DNA of 64,000 nt from Paenibacillus sambharensis (lineage in GTDB: Bacteria > Bacillota > Bacilli > Paenibacillales > Paenibacillaceae). The DNA lies in contig NZ_QKRB01000048.1 of NCBI RefSeq assembly GCF_003233845.1, positions 1 to 64,000 on the forward strand. Direction: 5' to 3'. Of this stretch, positions 36,509 to 45,211 are shown piece after piece (positions within the stretch are counted from its first letter, which is position 1; each line of letters opens with the position of its first letter). The notes below the pieces were generated by a model. That model was given only the letters and a program-made list of their open reading frames with translations. It did no database searches and was not told where the DNA came from. The position numbers were made by a program, and so were the translations under genes.

Positions 36509-37786
36509 TTAACGGCCGGAGCTTAAGCTTGCCGCCCAGTCATAGCCCTTCAGGTAAGGGTCCGGCTTAACGGCCTCCCCTGTACTCCACAGTTCCTTGA
36601 ACTGTCCGTCCGCCTGCACCTCGCCGATCCGGACCGGCTTGTAAATATGCTGGTTCTCGCCGTCAATCGTGACCTTGCCTTCCGGCGCGCTCCATTCCAG
36701 TCCCTTCGCCGCTTCCTTCACAGCTGCTATATCGGTCGAACCTGCTTTCTCAACGGCAGCAGCCCACAGATACACGGCTGTATATCCGGCTTCAATCGGG
36801 TCAGCCGTAACACGGTCCGCTCCATATTTGGCTTTATAATTCTCAACGAATGTCTTGTTCTCCGGTGTATCCGTTGTCTGGTAGTAGTTCCATGCCGCCA
36901 GATGGCCCTCCAGCACATCAGCTCCAATACCCCGGATCTCTTCCTCTGCAACGCTCACAGACAGCGTCGTCATGTCCTGTGCCGTGATGCCCGCATCCCT
37001 CAGCTGCTTGAAGAATGCCACGTTGCTGTCACCATTTAGTGTGTTAAAGACAACATCCGGATCAGCCTGCTGGATCTTGCTGATGATCGTACTGTAATCG
37101 GTATGGCCAAGCGGGGTATACTCCTCGCCTGCCAGCTCTCCGCCTTCTGCCTTCAGCTGTTCTTTAATAATTTTGTTGGCGGTACGCGGGAATACATAAT
37201 CAGAGCCCAGCAGATAACATTTCTTGCCCCGGTTCTCCAGCAGCCAGGTCACAGCCGGCACGATCTGCTGGTTCGTTGTTGCGCCAGTGTAGAAGATGTT
37301 GGGCGATGATTCGAGCCCTTCATACTGTACCGGATACCAGAGCAGGCCGTTCATCTCTTCGAAGACCGGAAGCATCGCCTTACGGCTTGCCGATGTCCAG
37401 CCGCCGAACACGGTGGCCACTTTATCCTCGGAGATCAGCTTGCGTGCCTTCTCAGCGAAGGTCGGCCAATCCGAGGCGCCATCCTCAATGACCGGAACCA
37501 GCTTCTTGCCGAGCACGCCGCCCTTGGCATTGATCTCTTCAATCGCCATGAGCTCAGCATCATGTACGGATTTCTCACTGATCGCCATCGTTCCGCTGAG
37601 TGAGTGAAGGATACCGACCTTGATTTCACTGCCATTATCTGATGAACCGCTGCTGCTGGTGCCTGAAGCCGTCTCGGCACCGCTGCTGGCAGGGGCCGTA
37701 CCTCCATTGTTTGAACCGCAGCCAGCCAGTATCAGGCTCAGCGACAATACCAACAGCAAGACCGAAGACCATACTCTTTTTCTCAT
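36509..37786 (-). CDS. urtA: Urea-binding lipoprotein UrtA
   Basis: The extracellular substrate-binding component. The 425-residue precursor has a basic N-terminus, a hydrophobic core and the lipobox LAGC at about residue 22, then a Ser/Gly/Thr-rich linker. The periplasmic-binding-fold begins at [20 protein letters not shown], and the UrtA stretches [22 protein letters not shown] and [12 protein letters not shown] follow, which separate it from leucine-binding proteins. The start at 37786 has GGGAGTGGGAG immediately upstream. No urease genes are in this window, so the fate of the urea must be judged elsewhere. Confidence 0.95.
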   Translation of the reverse strand: MRKRVWSSVLLLVLSLSLILAGCGSNNGGTAPASSGAETASGTSSSGSSDNGSEIKVGILHSLSGTMAISEKSVHDAELMAIEEINAKGGVLGKKLVPVIEDGASDWPTFAEKARKLISEDKVATVFGGWTSASRKAMLPVFEEMNGLLWYPVQYEGLESSPNIFYTGATTNQQIVPAVTWLLENRGKKCYLLGSDYVFPRTANKIIKEQLKAEGGELAGEEYTPLGHTDYSTIISKIQQADPDVVFNTLNGDSNVAFFKQLRDAGITAQDMTTLSVSVAEEEIRGIGADVLEGHLAAWNYYQTTDTPENKTFVENYKAKYGADRVTADPIEAGYTAVYLWAAAVEKAGSTDIAAVKEAAKGLEWSAPEGKVTIDGENQHIYKPVRIGEVQADGQFKELWSTGEAVKPDPYLKGYDWAASLSSGR

Positions 37787-37863
37787 GCTCCCACTCCCCA
37801 TAATCGTTTGTATGTAGTTTCCGAACGTTCGATCGTCTCGCCAGGTGTTTTGTTCGTGGGTTT

Positions 37864-37904
37864 ATTATAGACGCGGCCTTGCTTATATGTCAACATATCT
37901 TACA
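37864..37904 (-). promoter_or_regulatory. urtA promoter with GlnR/TnrA box
   Basis: Minus-strand -35 TTGACA (37893-37888) and -10 TATAAT (37869-37864) are 18 bp apart. TGTAAGATATGTTGACA (37904-37888) matches the nitrogen-regulator consensus TGTNA-N7-TNACA at every defined base and contains the -35. Its centre falls near -39, a position more typical of repression than of TnrA activation. Further downstream, the leader holds a 10-bp palindrome CGAACGTTCG (37822-37831). The AT-rich bases 37905-38140 contain only scattered half-sites. Confidence 0.8.
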
Positions 37905-38141
37905 TAAAAATATGCCATTACACAATAAATATGCTCAGGGAACTACAGACTGTCGGCGATTAAGCGAAATTACGTAAAAATACCTATCATATTGATTTAA
38001 AGTATGTCACTTTCTACTCCGGATTCCCGAAAACATTACACGTAGTTTACATTTAATTTTTACTTAAACAATGCTCCCTTTGTTCGTCTTTATCCTGTTA
38101 CTGGAAAACCCCTCATCTGGATACTTGCCTTTGGAATAATA

Positions 38142-38170
38142 CAAAAAAACCCTTGGCATAATGCCAAGGG
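38142..38170 (-). terminator. Terminator after prsA
   Basis: Minus-strand CCCTTGGCAT-T-ATGCCAAGGG followed by seven T residues, about 28 nt past the prsA stop. It separates mfd-prsA from the urt promoter. Confidence 0.95.
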
Positions 38171-38197
38171 CTCTCTCTTTAGAGTAAGCAGCCACAA

Positions 38198-39367
38198 TTA
38201 CTCGGCTGTATTACCTTCTGTCGCTGCGTTGCCTTCTGTTGCCTGCTCGCCTTCAGCACCGGCATTACCGGATGCATCAGTGCCTGCATTACCTTCCGTT
38301 GCCGCATTACCGGCATCAGCTGGGGCAGGCTCTTCCTGCGGAAGCGTAACCTTGATCTCCAGCTGCTCCTGCTCCTGCGTCATGAACTCATTGAGCTTCT
38401 CAACCGCGATCGATTCGCGAAGCTGGTCTTTCTGTTCCTGCGTCAGCTTATCGAAGGTAACCTCTTCGCGCTTCTCTACCTTCATGACATGGTAACCGTA
38501 CGTCGTCTTAACCGGATCGCCGATTACGCCAATCTCCTGAGTAATAGCAGCATTCTTGAATTCCTCTACCCAAGAATTAACCTGCTGTTCCTCATACAGG
38601 CCGCCATTTTCTTTGGAGCCCGTATCGTCGGAGTAGACCTTGGCAAGCTCGCCCCAGTCGCCGCCCTTCTCAAGCTTCTCCTTCACTTCAATGGCTCTGG
38701 AGAGTGCTTCTTCCTCTGTACGGCTCTGTTCGCCTGTGGCCGGGTCCATTGTGCCCACCAGGATGTGGCGGACAGTCGCGACCGTGTAGTCAGCCTGCTT
38801 TTCTTTGAACGCAGCTTCCAGGTCTTCCTCTGTAATACCTTCGGCAAACTCCACTCTCTTCGCTTCAATTACTGCGCTTGCCGCCAGCATCGTCTTGGCG
38901 ACGTTTACTGCCTCATCAACCGTCAAACCGCTGTCTGACATGGTTTTCTTCAACTCTTCATTTTCCTTGAGAGCATCCTCAATATTCTTGCGGAAGGTTC
39001 CAGCCTGTTCCTCCGCCGTCTTAAGCTGTTCTTCGGTTGCCTTCTTCTCATATTCCTTGTACACGATATAACGCTTAAGCTCTTGCTCCTTGTATTGCGG
39101 GATCATCAGATACATCGCATTCTGAGGATCTGTCATCTGCTGCAGGGCGATGTACTTGTTAAATTCTGTTTCGGTAACTTGTCCACCATCTTTATAAGTG
39201 GCCACAATCGTAGCGTCGGTCTCTTCTGCTGCCGGAGTGTTACCGCCACCTGTTGTATTCGTATTATCCTTCTTGCCGCAGCCTGCCGCCATCGTCAGGA
39301 CCAGGAGTGCCGCCACAACAAGCAGCAAGCCTTGCCGCCATGACGATTTGCGTTTATTGAAGAGCAT
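38198..39367 (-). CDS. prsA: Foldase lipoprotein PrsA
   Basis: An extracytoplasmic peptidyl-prolyl isomerase that assists folding of secreted proteins. The 389-residue precursor has a signal with lipobox AAGC at about residue 30, an N-terminal chaperone region, and a parvulin domain at about 195-300 (ATVRHILVGTMDPATGEQSR, WGELAKVYSDDTGSKENGG, VIGDPVKTTYGYHVMKVEKR). The C-terminal 45 residues are low-complexity repeats of NAATEGN and related units, more likely a spacer than a functional domain. It starts 14 bp inside the end of mfd. Confidence 0.95.
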   Translation of the reverse strand: MLFNKRKSSWRQGLLLVVAALLVLTMAAGCGKKDNTNTTGGGNTPAAEETDATIVATYKDGGQVTETEFNKYIALQQMTDPQNAMYLMIPQYKEQELKRYIVYKEYEKKATEEQLKTAEEQAGTFRKNIEDALKENEELKKTMSDSGLTVDEAVNVAKTMLAASAVIEAKRVEFAEGITEEDLEAAFKEKQADYTVATVRHILVGTMDPATGEQSRTEEEALSRAIEVKEKLEKGGDWGELAKVYSDDTGSKENGGLYEEQQVNSWVEEFKNAAITQEIGVIGDPVKTTYGYHVMKVEKREEVTFDKLTQEQKDQLRESIAVEKLNEFMTQEQEQLEIKVTLPQEEPAPADAGNAATEGNAGTDASGNAGAEGEQATEGNAATEGNTAE

Positions 39368-42300
39368 TTTGTAGTTCCCCTTTCGGTTTTAGCGCTTCCC
39401 TGTATTGTAACAGAAAACGTTCAAGCATTTCCAATTTCTCATGGTCAGCCAGTCCTTTGCCAAGCAGCTGAATGATCGGCTGCTCGCCTTCAGCTGTGCC
39501 AGAGCGCATGAACCGGTTCTCAAAAGCCAGGCAAAGCTTGTCAATTTTCTTGTTGTCCATCCGCTGTCTCTCGAAGACAGCGAATTTCAGAATAAGGTCC
39601 TCGCCGCGCTGGGTGATCTGCTCAATTCCATATTCTCTTCCGTATACCTTAAGCCGGGCGACTGACAACAGGTTGTCGACAGCCTCGGGCAGGTCTCCGA
39701 AGCGGTCCACGAGTTCTTCGCGCAGATCCTCCGTCTCCTCCACACTGCGTATGACTGCAACCTTCTTGTAGATCTCAATCTTCTGAATGCTGTCGTAGAT
39801 ATAATCCGAAGGCAGATAAGCATCCATGCTGAGGTCAATCTGGGTATTCACTTCCTTCACCGTCTCAGCGCCCTCGCCATACATCTCCGCTTTCCGCTTG
39901 GCGATCTCGTCGGCCAGCATTTGGGAGTAAAGGTCAAAGCCGACCGAAGCGATAAATCCGTGCTGCTCCGCGCCGAGCAGGTTGCCCGCACCCCGGATGG
40001 ACAAATCGCGCATGGCGATTTTGAAGCCGGAGCCAAGCTCGGTGAATTCCTTGATCGACTGCAGACGCTTCTCCGCCACCTCTGTCAGCACCTTGTCACG
40101 CTGGTAGGTGAAATAGGCGTATGCAATCCGGTTGGAACGCCCGACACGGCCGCGCAGCTGATACAGCTGGGAGAGGCCCATTTTGTCTGCATCATGCACA
40201 ATCAGCGTATTAACGTTCGGGATATCGACCCCGGTCTCAATAATGCTGGTGCTTACCAGCACGTCCGATTCCCCATCCAGAAAATCAAGAATGGTCTTCT
40301 CCAGCTCCTGCTCCGTCATCTGACCGTGGCCCACCGCCACCTTGGCATCCGGAACAAGCGCTGTAATCTGCTCGGCCATCTGGTGGATTCCCTGAACCCG
40401 GTTGTACAGGTAATATACCTGTCCGCCGCGGGCAAGCTCTCGCTCAATCGCCTCCCGCACAAGGGAGGTATTATACTCAACTACATAGGTCTGCACAGGA
40501 AAACGATTCTCAGGCGGCGTCTCGATAACAGACAAATCCCGCACGCCAAGCATCGACATGTGAAGCGTTCTCGGGATCGGCGTCGCTGTCAGCGTCAGCA
40601 CGTCCACGTTCGTCTTCAGCTTCTTCAGCTTCTCCTTGTGGGACACGCCGAAGCGCTGCTCCTCATCCACAATAAGCAGCCCCAGGTCCTTGAAGATTAC
40701 GTCCTGCGAGAGCAGACGATGCGTACCAATAACGACATCCACCGTACCGGCCTTAATGCCCTTCATTGTATCGTTCTGTTCTTTACGGGAGCGAAAACGG
40801 CTCAGCACCTGGATATTAAACGGATAGCCGGAGAAGCGCTCCTTAAAGGTTTCGTAATGCTGCTGGGCCAGAATCGTGGTTGGAACCAGTACCGCAACCT
40901 GCTTGCCCTCAATGGCTGCCTTGAAAGCCGCACGTACCGCAACCTCCGTCTTGCCGTAGCCCACGTCACCGCACAGCAGCCGGTCCATTGGACGCGGTGT
41001 CTCCATATCCTTCTTGATTTCCTCAATGGCTCTCAGCTGGTCCCTTGTTTCATCATAGGGGAACATCTCTTCGAATTCCTTCTGGTAAGGTGTGTCCTGC
41101 TGAAAGCCAAATCCTTCGGATGCCTGCCGCTGGGCATAGAGCTTGATCAGGTCATCCGCGATATCCTTGACAGATGACTGAACTTTGTTCTTGACCCGAG
41201 TCCATTCATTGCCGCCAAGCTTATAGATCTTCGGCTCTTTGTCCTCATTACCCACGTACTTCTGGATCAGATCGATCTGTTCGATCGGCACGGACAGCTT
41301 ATCGCCGCCCGCGTACAGGATATGGAGATAATCCTTATGAATGCCGCCGATCTCCAGTGTTCCGATCCCAACGTATTTGCCAATTCCGTGATTCTGATGG
41401 ACAACGTAATCGCCCACCTTCAGCTCGGTATAGCTCTTGATCCGTTCCGCGTTGTCAATCTTCTTGTCCACGCGGCGCGCCTTGCGCTGCTTCTGCGAGA
41501 ACATCTCGCCTTCCGTGATGACAACCAGATGGGAAGACGGCAGCTCAAATCCGCTCTGCAGGTTGCCCTCCACCATCGTCGGCAGATCGATGCTGTAATC
41601 CATCAGTACCCGCTTCATCCGATCCATCCGCTCTGGTGTACCCGACAGCATCAGGATATTCGCCCCCGCCTTGCGCCAGCGTTCCATCTCGGCCTTGAGC
41701 ACATTCATCTGGCCATGGAAGTCCTGCATCGCCCGGCTGACGATGTTCAGAATGTTCTGCGGCTGGGTATGCGGAATCTGCCTCAAGAACAAAGACAGGA
41801 ACAGCGTCGGGAAAGGCCTCTGATACAGAATAGGCTCCGTCTCTCTTGCCAGTACAAAGCCCGGCAGCGATTTGCCATTCTGCAGAAGATGAGTCGCCCA
41901 CTCCGCCTCATCCCGCTCCAGCTGCTTCGCTGTCTCAATCAGTCTGGTCGGTTCATCCATAACCAGCATCGTGTCCTGCGGCATATAGTCGTACAAGGTT
42001 TCCCGTTCGGGGTAGAGCAGGGAGATGTACTTGTACATCTCAGGGAACTGAATCTGCTGGCGGAGCTTCTCTAGCTCGGAGCCAATCTCCTCGCGCAGCC
42101 TCTCCTTGGCCAGCCGGTCCGTCATCTTCTCCAGCTGCCGCTCCAGCAGCTCGCCCGCATGCTGCGCGGCATTCTGCATCCGCCGCTCATCTGCAATTAC
42201 TTCCCTGCATGGCGGGACGGTATACGATTCTACCTTGTCAATCGACCGTTGATCGGCCGGATCAAAGGTACGGATGGAATCAATCTCGTCATCGAACCAC

Positions 42301-42884
42301 TCCACCCGGTAAGCAGCAGGGGCCGTCAGCGGATAGAAGTCGACGATACCGCCGCGCACGCTGATCTCTCCCTTGTTCTCCACCCGGTCTACCCGTTCAT
42401 AACCCAACTCTACCATCCGCCGCAAAAACGCTTCCATAGCCATCGTCTCGCCGACCTTAATCGGGATTTGAGCTTGCGCGATTACCTCGCGAATCGGGAG
42501 GTACCTGCGGACGCCGGAGAAGGGAACAACAACAACGCCCCGAAACCCTTGCGACAACCGGATCAGAACCTCCATCCGCTGGGCAAGTGTTTCCGGACTC
42601 GATATGGCGGCCTCGGCCGCAACCAGCTCATTGGCCGGATAGAGCAGTACCTGCTCCTGAGACAAGCATTCAACCAGATCTTCCGCAACCTTCTGCGCTG
42701 CAAACATATTGTGTGTCACAACCAGCATCGGCCGGTCCATCTTCTGCTGCAGCGCCGCCATCCACAGCTGGCGGGAGGAACCGGCCAGACCAGATACCAT
42801 CTGCTCACGCATACCGCTCTCAAAACCCGCTAACACGTTCTGGAAATCCGGATCAGCAGCTACTGCTTTTATTAATGTTTCCAA
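39354..42884 (-). CDS. mfd: Transcription-repair coupling factor Mfd
   Basis: Mfd displaces RNA polymerase stalled at DNA damage and recruits UvrA. The product of about 1176 residues has the UvrB-homology module at the N-terminus, an RNA polymerase-interacting domain around KVGDYVVHQNHGIGKYVG, a RecG-like translocase with Walker A GDVGYGKTEVAVRAA, the DEEQRFGV box, TATPIPRTLHMSM and QLRGRVGRS, and a C-terminal TRCF domain. An ATG exists at 42926, but family alignment and a GAGGTG site favour the TTG at 42884 (LETLIKAVAADPDF). Confidence 0.96.
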   Translation of the reverse strand: METLIKAVAADPDFQNVLAGFESGMREQMVSGLAGSSRQLWMAALQQKMDRPMLVVTHNMFAAQKVAEDLVECLSQEQVLLYPANELVAAEAAISSPETLAQRMEVLIRLSQGFRGVVVVPFSGVRRYLPIREVIAQAQIPIKVGETMAMEAFLRRMVELGYERVDRVENKGEISVRGGIVDFYPLTAPAAYRVEWFDDEIDSIRTFDPADQRSIDKVESYTVPPCREVIADERRMQNAAQHAGELLERQLEKMTDRLAKERLREEIGSELEKLRQQIQFPEMYKYISLLYPERETLYDYMPQDTMLVMDEPTRLIETAKQLERDEAEWATHLLQNGKSLPGFVLARETEPILYQRPFPTLFLSLFLRQIPHTQPQNILNIVSRAMQDFHGQMNVLKAEMERWRKAGANILMLSGTPERMDRMKRVLMDYSIDLPTMVEGNLQSGFELPSSHLVVITEGEMFSQKQRKARRVDKKIDNAERIKSYTELKVGDYVVHQNHGIGKYVGIGTLEIGGIHKDYLHILYAGGDKLSVPIEQIDLIQKYVGNEDKEPKIYKLGGNEWTRVKNKVQSSVKDIADDLIKLYAQRQASEGFGFQQDTPYQKEFEEMFPYDETRDQLRAIEEIKKDMETPRPMDRLLCGDVGYGKTEVAVRAAFKAAIEGKQVAVLVPTTILAQQHYETFKERFSGYPFNIQVLSRFRSRKEQNDTMKGIKAGTVDVVIGTHRLLSQDVIFKDLGLLIVDEEQRFGVSHKEKLKKLKTNVDVLTLTATPIPRTLHMSMLGVRDLSVIETPPENRFPVQTYVVEYNTSLVREAIERELARGGQVYYLYNRVQGIHQMAEQITALVPDAKVAVGHGQMTEQELEKTILDFLDGESDVLVSTSIIETGVDIPNVNTLIVHDADKMGLSQLYQLRGRVGRSNRIAYAYFTYQRDKVLTEVAEKRLQSIKEFTELGSGFKIAMRDLSIRGAGNLLGAEQHGFIASVGFDLYSQMLADEIAKRKAEMYGEGAETVKEVNTQIDLSMDAYLPSDYIYDSIQKIEIYKKVAVIRSVEETEDLREELVDRFGDLPEAVDNLLSVARLKVYGREYGIEQITQRGEDLILKFAVFERQRMDNKKIDKLCLAFENRFMRSGTAEGEQPIIQLLGKGLADHEKLEMLERFLLQYREALKPKGELQNALQ

Positions 42885-42928
42885 CGTACAAGGCACCTCG
42901 CTTCTATAAAAAAGGACAACATGCAACT

Positions 42929-43017
42929 AAACGCCCCTAAACCATCAGAGAGATTAGGCGCGTTTACGAGAGTCCGGTTCAAACAGGAAAAAGAAGCCTC
43001 GGCATCCGGGCCGAGGC
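42929..43017 (-). terminator. Terminators between fin and mfd
   Basis: The main hairpin is GCCTCGGC-CCGGAT-GCCGAGGC (43017-42996) followed by TTCTTTTTCC. A second stem, AAACGCGCCTAA with TTAGGGGCGTTT (42965-42929, one mismatch), follows without a direct T run. It could be a back-up terminator or part of the mfd leader. Confidence 0.85.
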
Positions 43018-43044
43018 CGTACATCAGCCGGCGAAGGGCCCCTC

Positions 43045-43275
43045 CTATTGAAGGGGGCTCTCCACCAGCAGCAGTTCGGGATTAGCTTCAAGCGCTTCAC
43101 GGCAGTATTCGCAGACCACCTTAACGGTCACATCGCCGCTTGCGTTATACGCTATTATATCGCTGCGCTCCTCGGGGGTCAAGAAATGGAAACCCAGTCT
43201 GGCTTCTGTCAGTTCCTCATTGTCTAACGTTCCAACTTCGGTCCGGCAGTGCCGGCAGATATAATTCACAGCCAT
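43045..43275 (-). CDS. fin: Anti-sigma-F factor Fin
   Basis: Fin (YabK) inhibits sigma-F late in forespore development to favour the switch to sigma-G. The 76-residue product has the zinc-ribbon-like cysteine pairs CRHC (near residue 10) and CEYC (about 55), with LGFHFLTPEERSDIIAYN between. Length equals the B. subtilis protein. A longer frame begins at 43326, but AGGAGG lies 6 nt before the ATG at 43275. It sits between pth and mfd as in B. subtilis. Confidence 0.93.
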   Translation of the reverse strand: MAVNYICRHCRTEVGTLDNEELTEARLGFHFLTPEERSDIIAYNASGDVTVKVVCEYCREALEANPELLLVESPLQ

Positions 43276-43329
43276 TGTATGCCTCCTGAGGGTACAGTAT
43301 ACCCCCAGTATGCCCCATTTCGGCAAAAA

Positions 43330-43890
43330 CTAACGGTTATATCTCGCCATGGTTTGCTCATATGGATGTGAAAGTGCATACTCAAGCGCATCAGCAGCCG
43401 ACTCAATCATCCCGGCAAGCTGGTCGTGCTCACTCTTGGCAAAGGGGGATAATACATAATCCGCAATATTGACGCCCGGAGCAGGTCGCGATATGCCCAT
43501 ACGGACCCGGTTAAAGCTCTGGGTACCGGTATGCTGGATAATCGACTTGATTCCGTTATGTCCGCCGGCGCTGCCTTGATAGCGCAGCCTTATTTTCCCG
43601 ATCTCCGTATCGAGATCATCATAAACCACAATGAAATCGTCCAGCTCCGCCTTATAGAAATCCATGAATGCCCGGACCGTTTCACCCGATAAATTCATAT
43701 ACGTCATGGGCTTGATCAGGTAGACCTTCTCGCCCTGCACATGTCCTTCACCGACAAGCGCCTTAAATTTGCTCTGCGTAACGGAAATGCCCCAACGCTT
43801 CGCCAGCGTGTCCACAACCATAAAGCCCACATTGTGCCGCGTCGATTGATAGGTGCTTCCCGGATTGCCTAATCCGACAATCCATTTCAT
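43330..43890 (-). CDS. pth: Peptidyl-tRNA hydrolase
   Basis: Pth releases peptides from prematurely dropped peptidyl-tRNAs. The 186-residue protein has KWIVGLGNPGSTYQSTRHNV with the catalytic His, the conserved Asn in MTYMNLSGE, VVYDDLDTEIGKIRLR with the catalytic Asp, and GSAGGHNGIKSI. The same gene is called spoVC in B. subtilis. It precedes fin by 54 bp and diverges from the unknown plus-strand gene. Confidence 0.98.
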   Translation of the reverse strand: MKWIVGLGNPGSTYQSTRHNVGFMVVDTLAKRWGISVTQSKFKALVGEGHVQGEKVYLIKPMTYMNLSGETVRAFMDFYKAELDDFIVVYDDLDTEIGKIRLRYQGSAGGHNGIKSIIQHTGTQSFNRVRMGISRPAPGVNIADYVLSPFAKSEHDQLAGMIESAADALEYALSHPYEQTMARYNR

Positions 43891-43982
43891 ATTTCATTTC
43901 CCCGCTTCCAACAGAATAATATTTTTTTCGCACATGCAACGTTCTATTCTTCTAAATTGTCATTATAAGTAGAGGTGATATC

Positions 43983-44225
43983 ATGGTCAATGAAATCATG
44001 CATCTGTTCGATTTAGAGATACCGATGTATATTAACGGTCAAATCCTAACCTCCGACCAGCAGCTTCTGGATCACATCGAGCATGAAGTCCCGATACAGG
44101 TCTATTGGGGGAAGGAACACCGGGATATCGGTTTTATCGAACAGTTCTGCCCTGATTATGTCAAGGTTAATAATGTATTCTATAACCGCCGCCAGTTTAC
44201 CTTCAAGTCAAGGCCCGGCTACTAG
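43983..44225 (+). CDS. Small conserved-looking protein of unknown function
   Basis: An 80-residue acidic protein beginning MVNEIMHLFDLEIPMYINGQ, with no signal peptide, membrane segment or recognisable motif. Aromatic-rich strands such as VQVYWGKEHRDIGFIEQF-like stretches (about 37-55) suggest a small beta fold. GAGGTG is 6 nt before the ATG, and a CATTATAAG element lies about 20 bp upstream, resembling either a sigma-A or a forespore -10. It diverges from pth and converges on ctc, with which it shares a bidirectional terminator. A proper ribosome-binding site, clean boundaries and its own terminator support a real gene. I cannot assign a function. Confidence 0.75.
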   Translation: MVNEIMHLFDLEIPMYINGQILTSDQQLLDHIEHEVPIQVYWGKEHRDIGFIEQFCPDYVKVNNVFYNRRQFTFKSRPGY

Positions 44226-44308
44226 ATTTCCTTAACGTCTGCCTGACGGTTCATTGCCTGTGAACTTTCATGTCCGGTCTTATCTTCGCTATGCCTCTCC
44301 ACGATCCC

Positions 44309-44354
44309 AAATGGAGTAGGCCCATGTCCATGCGACACGGGCCTACTCCATTTT
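44309..44354. terminator. Bidirectional terminator between unknown gene and ctc
   Basis: A 15-bp stem AAATGGAGTAGGCCC with GGGCCTACTCCATTT, extended by ATGTC/GACAC with one mismatch around a 4-nt loop, lies between two convergent stops. The plus-strand exit is TTGTG and the minus-strand exit GGGATCG, so U tracts are short on both sides, but the stem is very strong. Confidence 0.8.
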
Positions 44355-44378
44355 GTGCGAAGAGCTTGTCCAGGCGTC

Positions 44379-45044
44379 TTACGCCTTGGACGCCTCTTCC
44401 TCTCTGACTTCCTCGGCACCGGCTTCTTCCGCGCGGGACGCTGCTTCGGCTTCCTCAACCGCCGCATCTTCCGCTTCTTCAGCGGTAAGGTCCTTCTGCG
44501 GCGCAAGAACGGTCACGACGACCATTTCCGGATCTGCCTTCAGCTCTACGCCTTCAGGAAGCTTCAATTCGCCTACTAATATATTCTCACCCACCTGCAG
44601 GGAGGAGATATCGACAGCCACGGAATCGGGGATTCGGCTTGGCAGACACTGAATTTCGAGCTCATGAAGCATGGTCTGGACAATGCCGCCTTCCTTCTCG
44701 CCAGCGGACACACCTGTCGTCTCTACTCTCACCTGTGTGCGAACTGCTTGATTCATATCAATCTGGTGGAAGTCAATATGCAGCAGATTGCGGTTCAGCG
44801 GATCGCGCTGCACATCCGACAGCATAACCGACTGCTTGCCTTCTGCCGGAACCTCCAGCTCCAGAATCGCATGCGGGTTAGAGCGAATAAGAGCCATCAG
44901 CTCTTTTTCCTCCACGGCAATTGCCGTCGCTTTGCCGATATTTTTGCCGTATACGACACCCGGGACTTTACCCTGTTCACGCAGCTGTCTCAGGTCTGCT
45001 TTGGTTTGTACGAGCCGCTCTTCGGCTTTCATGGTTATCGTCAT
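44379..45044 (-). CDS. ctc: Ribosomal protein bL25 / general stress protein Ctc
   Basis: The long form of bL25, which binds 5S rRNA in the 50S subunit. The 221-residue product has the L25 domain (about residues 5-95: LRQLREQGKVPGVVYGKNI, NRNLLHIDFHQIDMNQAV), the TL5/CTC beta domain to about residue 185, and an Ala/Glu-rich acidic tail. The ATG at 45044 has GAGGAGG 7 nt upstream. In B. subtilis prs separates glmU from ctc; here it is missing. A sigma-B-like promoter lies 44 bp upstream. Confidence 0.95.
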   Translation of the reverse strand: MTITMKAEERLVQTKADLRQLREQGKVPGVVYGKNIGKATAIAVEEKELMALIRSNPHAILELEVPAEGKQSVMLSDVQRDPLNRNLLHIDFHQIDMNQAVRTQVRVETTGVSAGEKEGGIVQTMLHELEIQCLPSRIPDSVAVDISSLQVGENILVGELKLPEGVELKADPEMVVVTVLAPQKDLTAEEAEDAAVEEAEAASRAEEAGAEEVREEEASKA

Positions 45045-45087
45045 ATGGAAACCTCCTCTAATCGTGCATGTGCGTTTCCATATATTC

Positions 45088-45113
45088 TTACCCATTACCC
45101 TGGCTGTTTAACC
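45088..45113 (-). promoter_or_regulatory. ctc promoter resembling a sigma-B site
   Basis: Minus-strand GGTTAA (45113-45108) and GGGTAA (45093-45088), 14-bp spacer, resemble the stress-sigma consensus GTTTAA / GGGWAW used by B. subtilis ctc. Many Paenibacillus lack sigB to my knowledge, so another sigma factor may be involved or the match may be chance. Confidence 0.4.
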
Positions 45114-45146
45114 GTTCCCGAGCTTAATTGCCAGCGTCTCACAGAG

Positions 45147-45178
45147 AATGCCGGCTAACCCTTCGGTCTGCCGGCATT
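45147..45178 (-). terminator. Hairpin after glmU
   Basis: A 9-bp stem AATGCCGGC / GCCGGCATT with a 14-nt loop follows the glmU stop by about 34 nt. The following CTCTGTG is a poor U tract, so termination efficiency is uncertain. Confidence 0.55.
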
Positions 45179-45211
45179 CATTCATTCTATATACTTGACC
45201 GTTCAGAGTCG

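Noticed and set aside
36460-36520. TCCGGCC/GGCCGGA stem between urtA and urtB as a possible stoichiometry element
   Set aside because: The loop is about 47 nt, one arm lies in urtA coding sequence, and there is no U tract. Evidence is too weak to annotate.
38230-38345. Repeated GGTAATGC-like units suspected of being a CRISPR-like or intergenic repeat
   Set aside because: They lie in frame and encode the NAATEGN-type low-complexity tail of PrsA; units are short, degenerate and without spacers.
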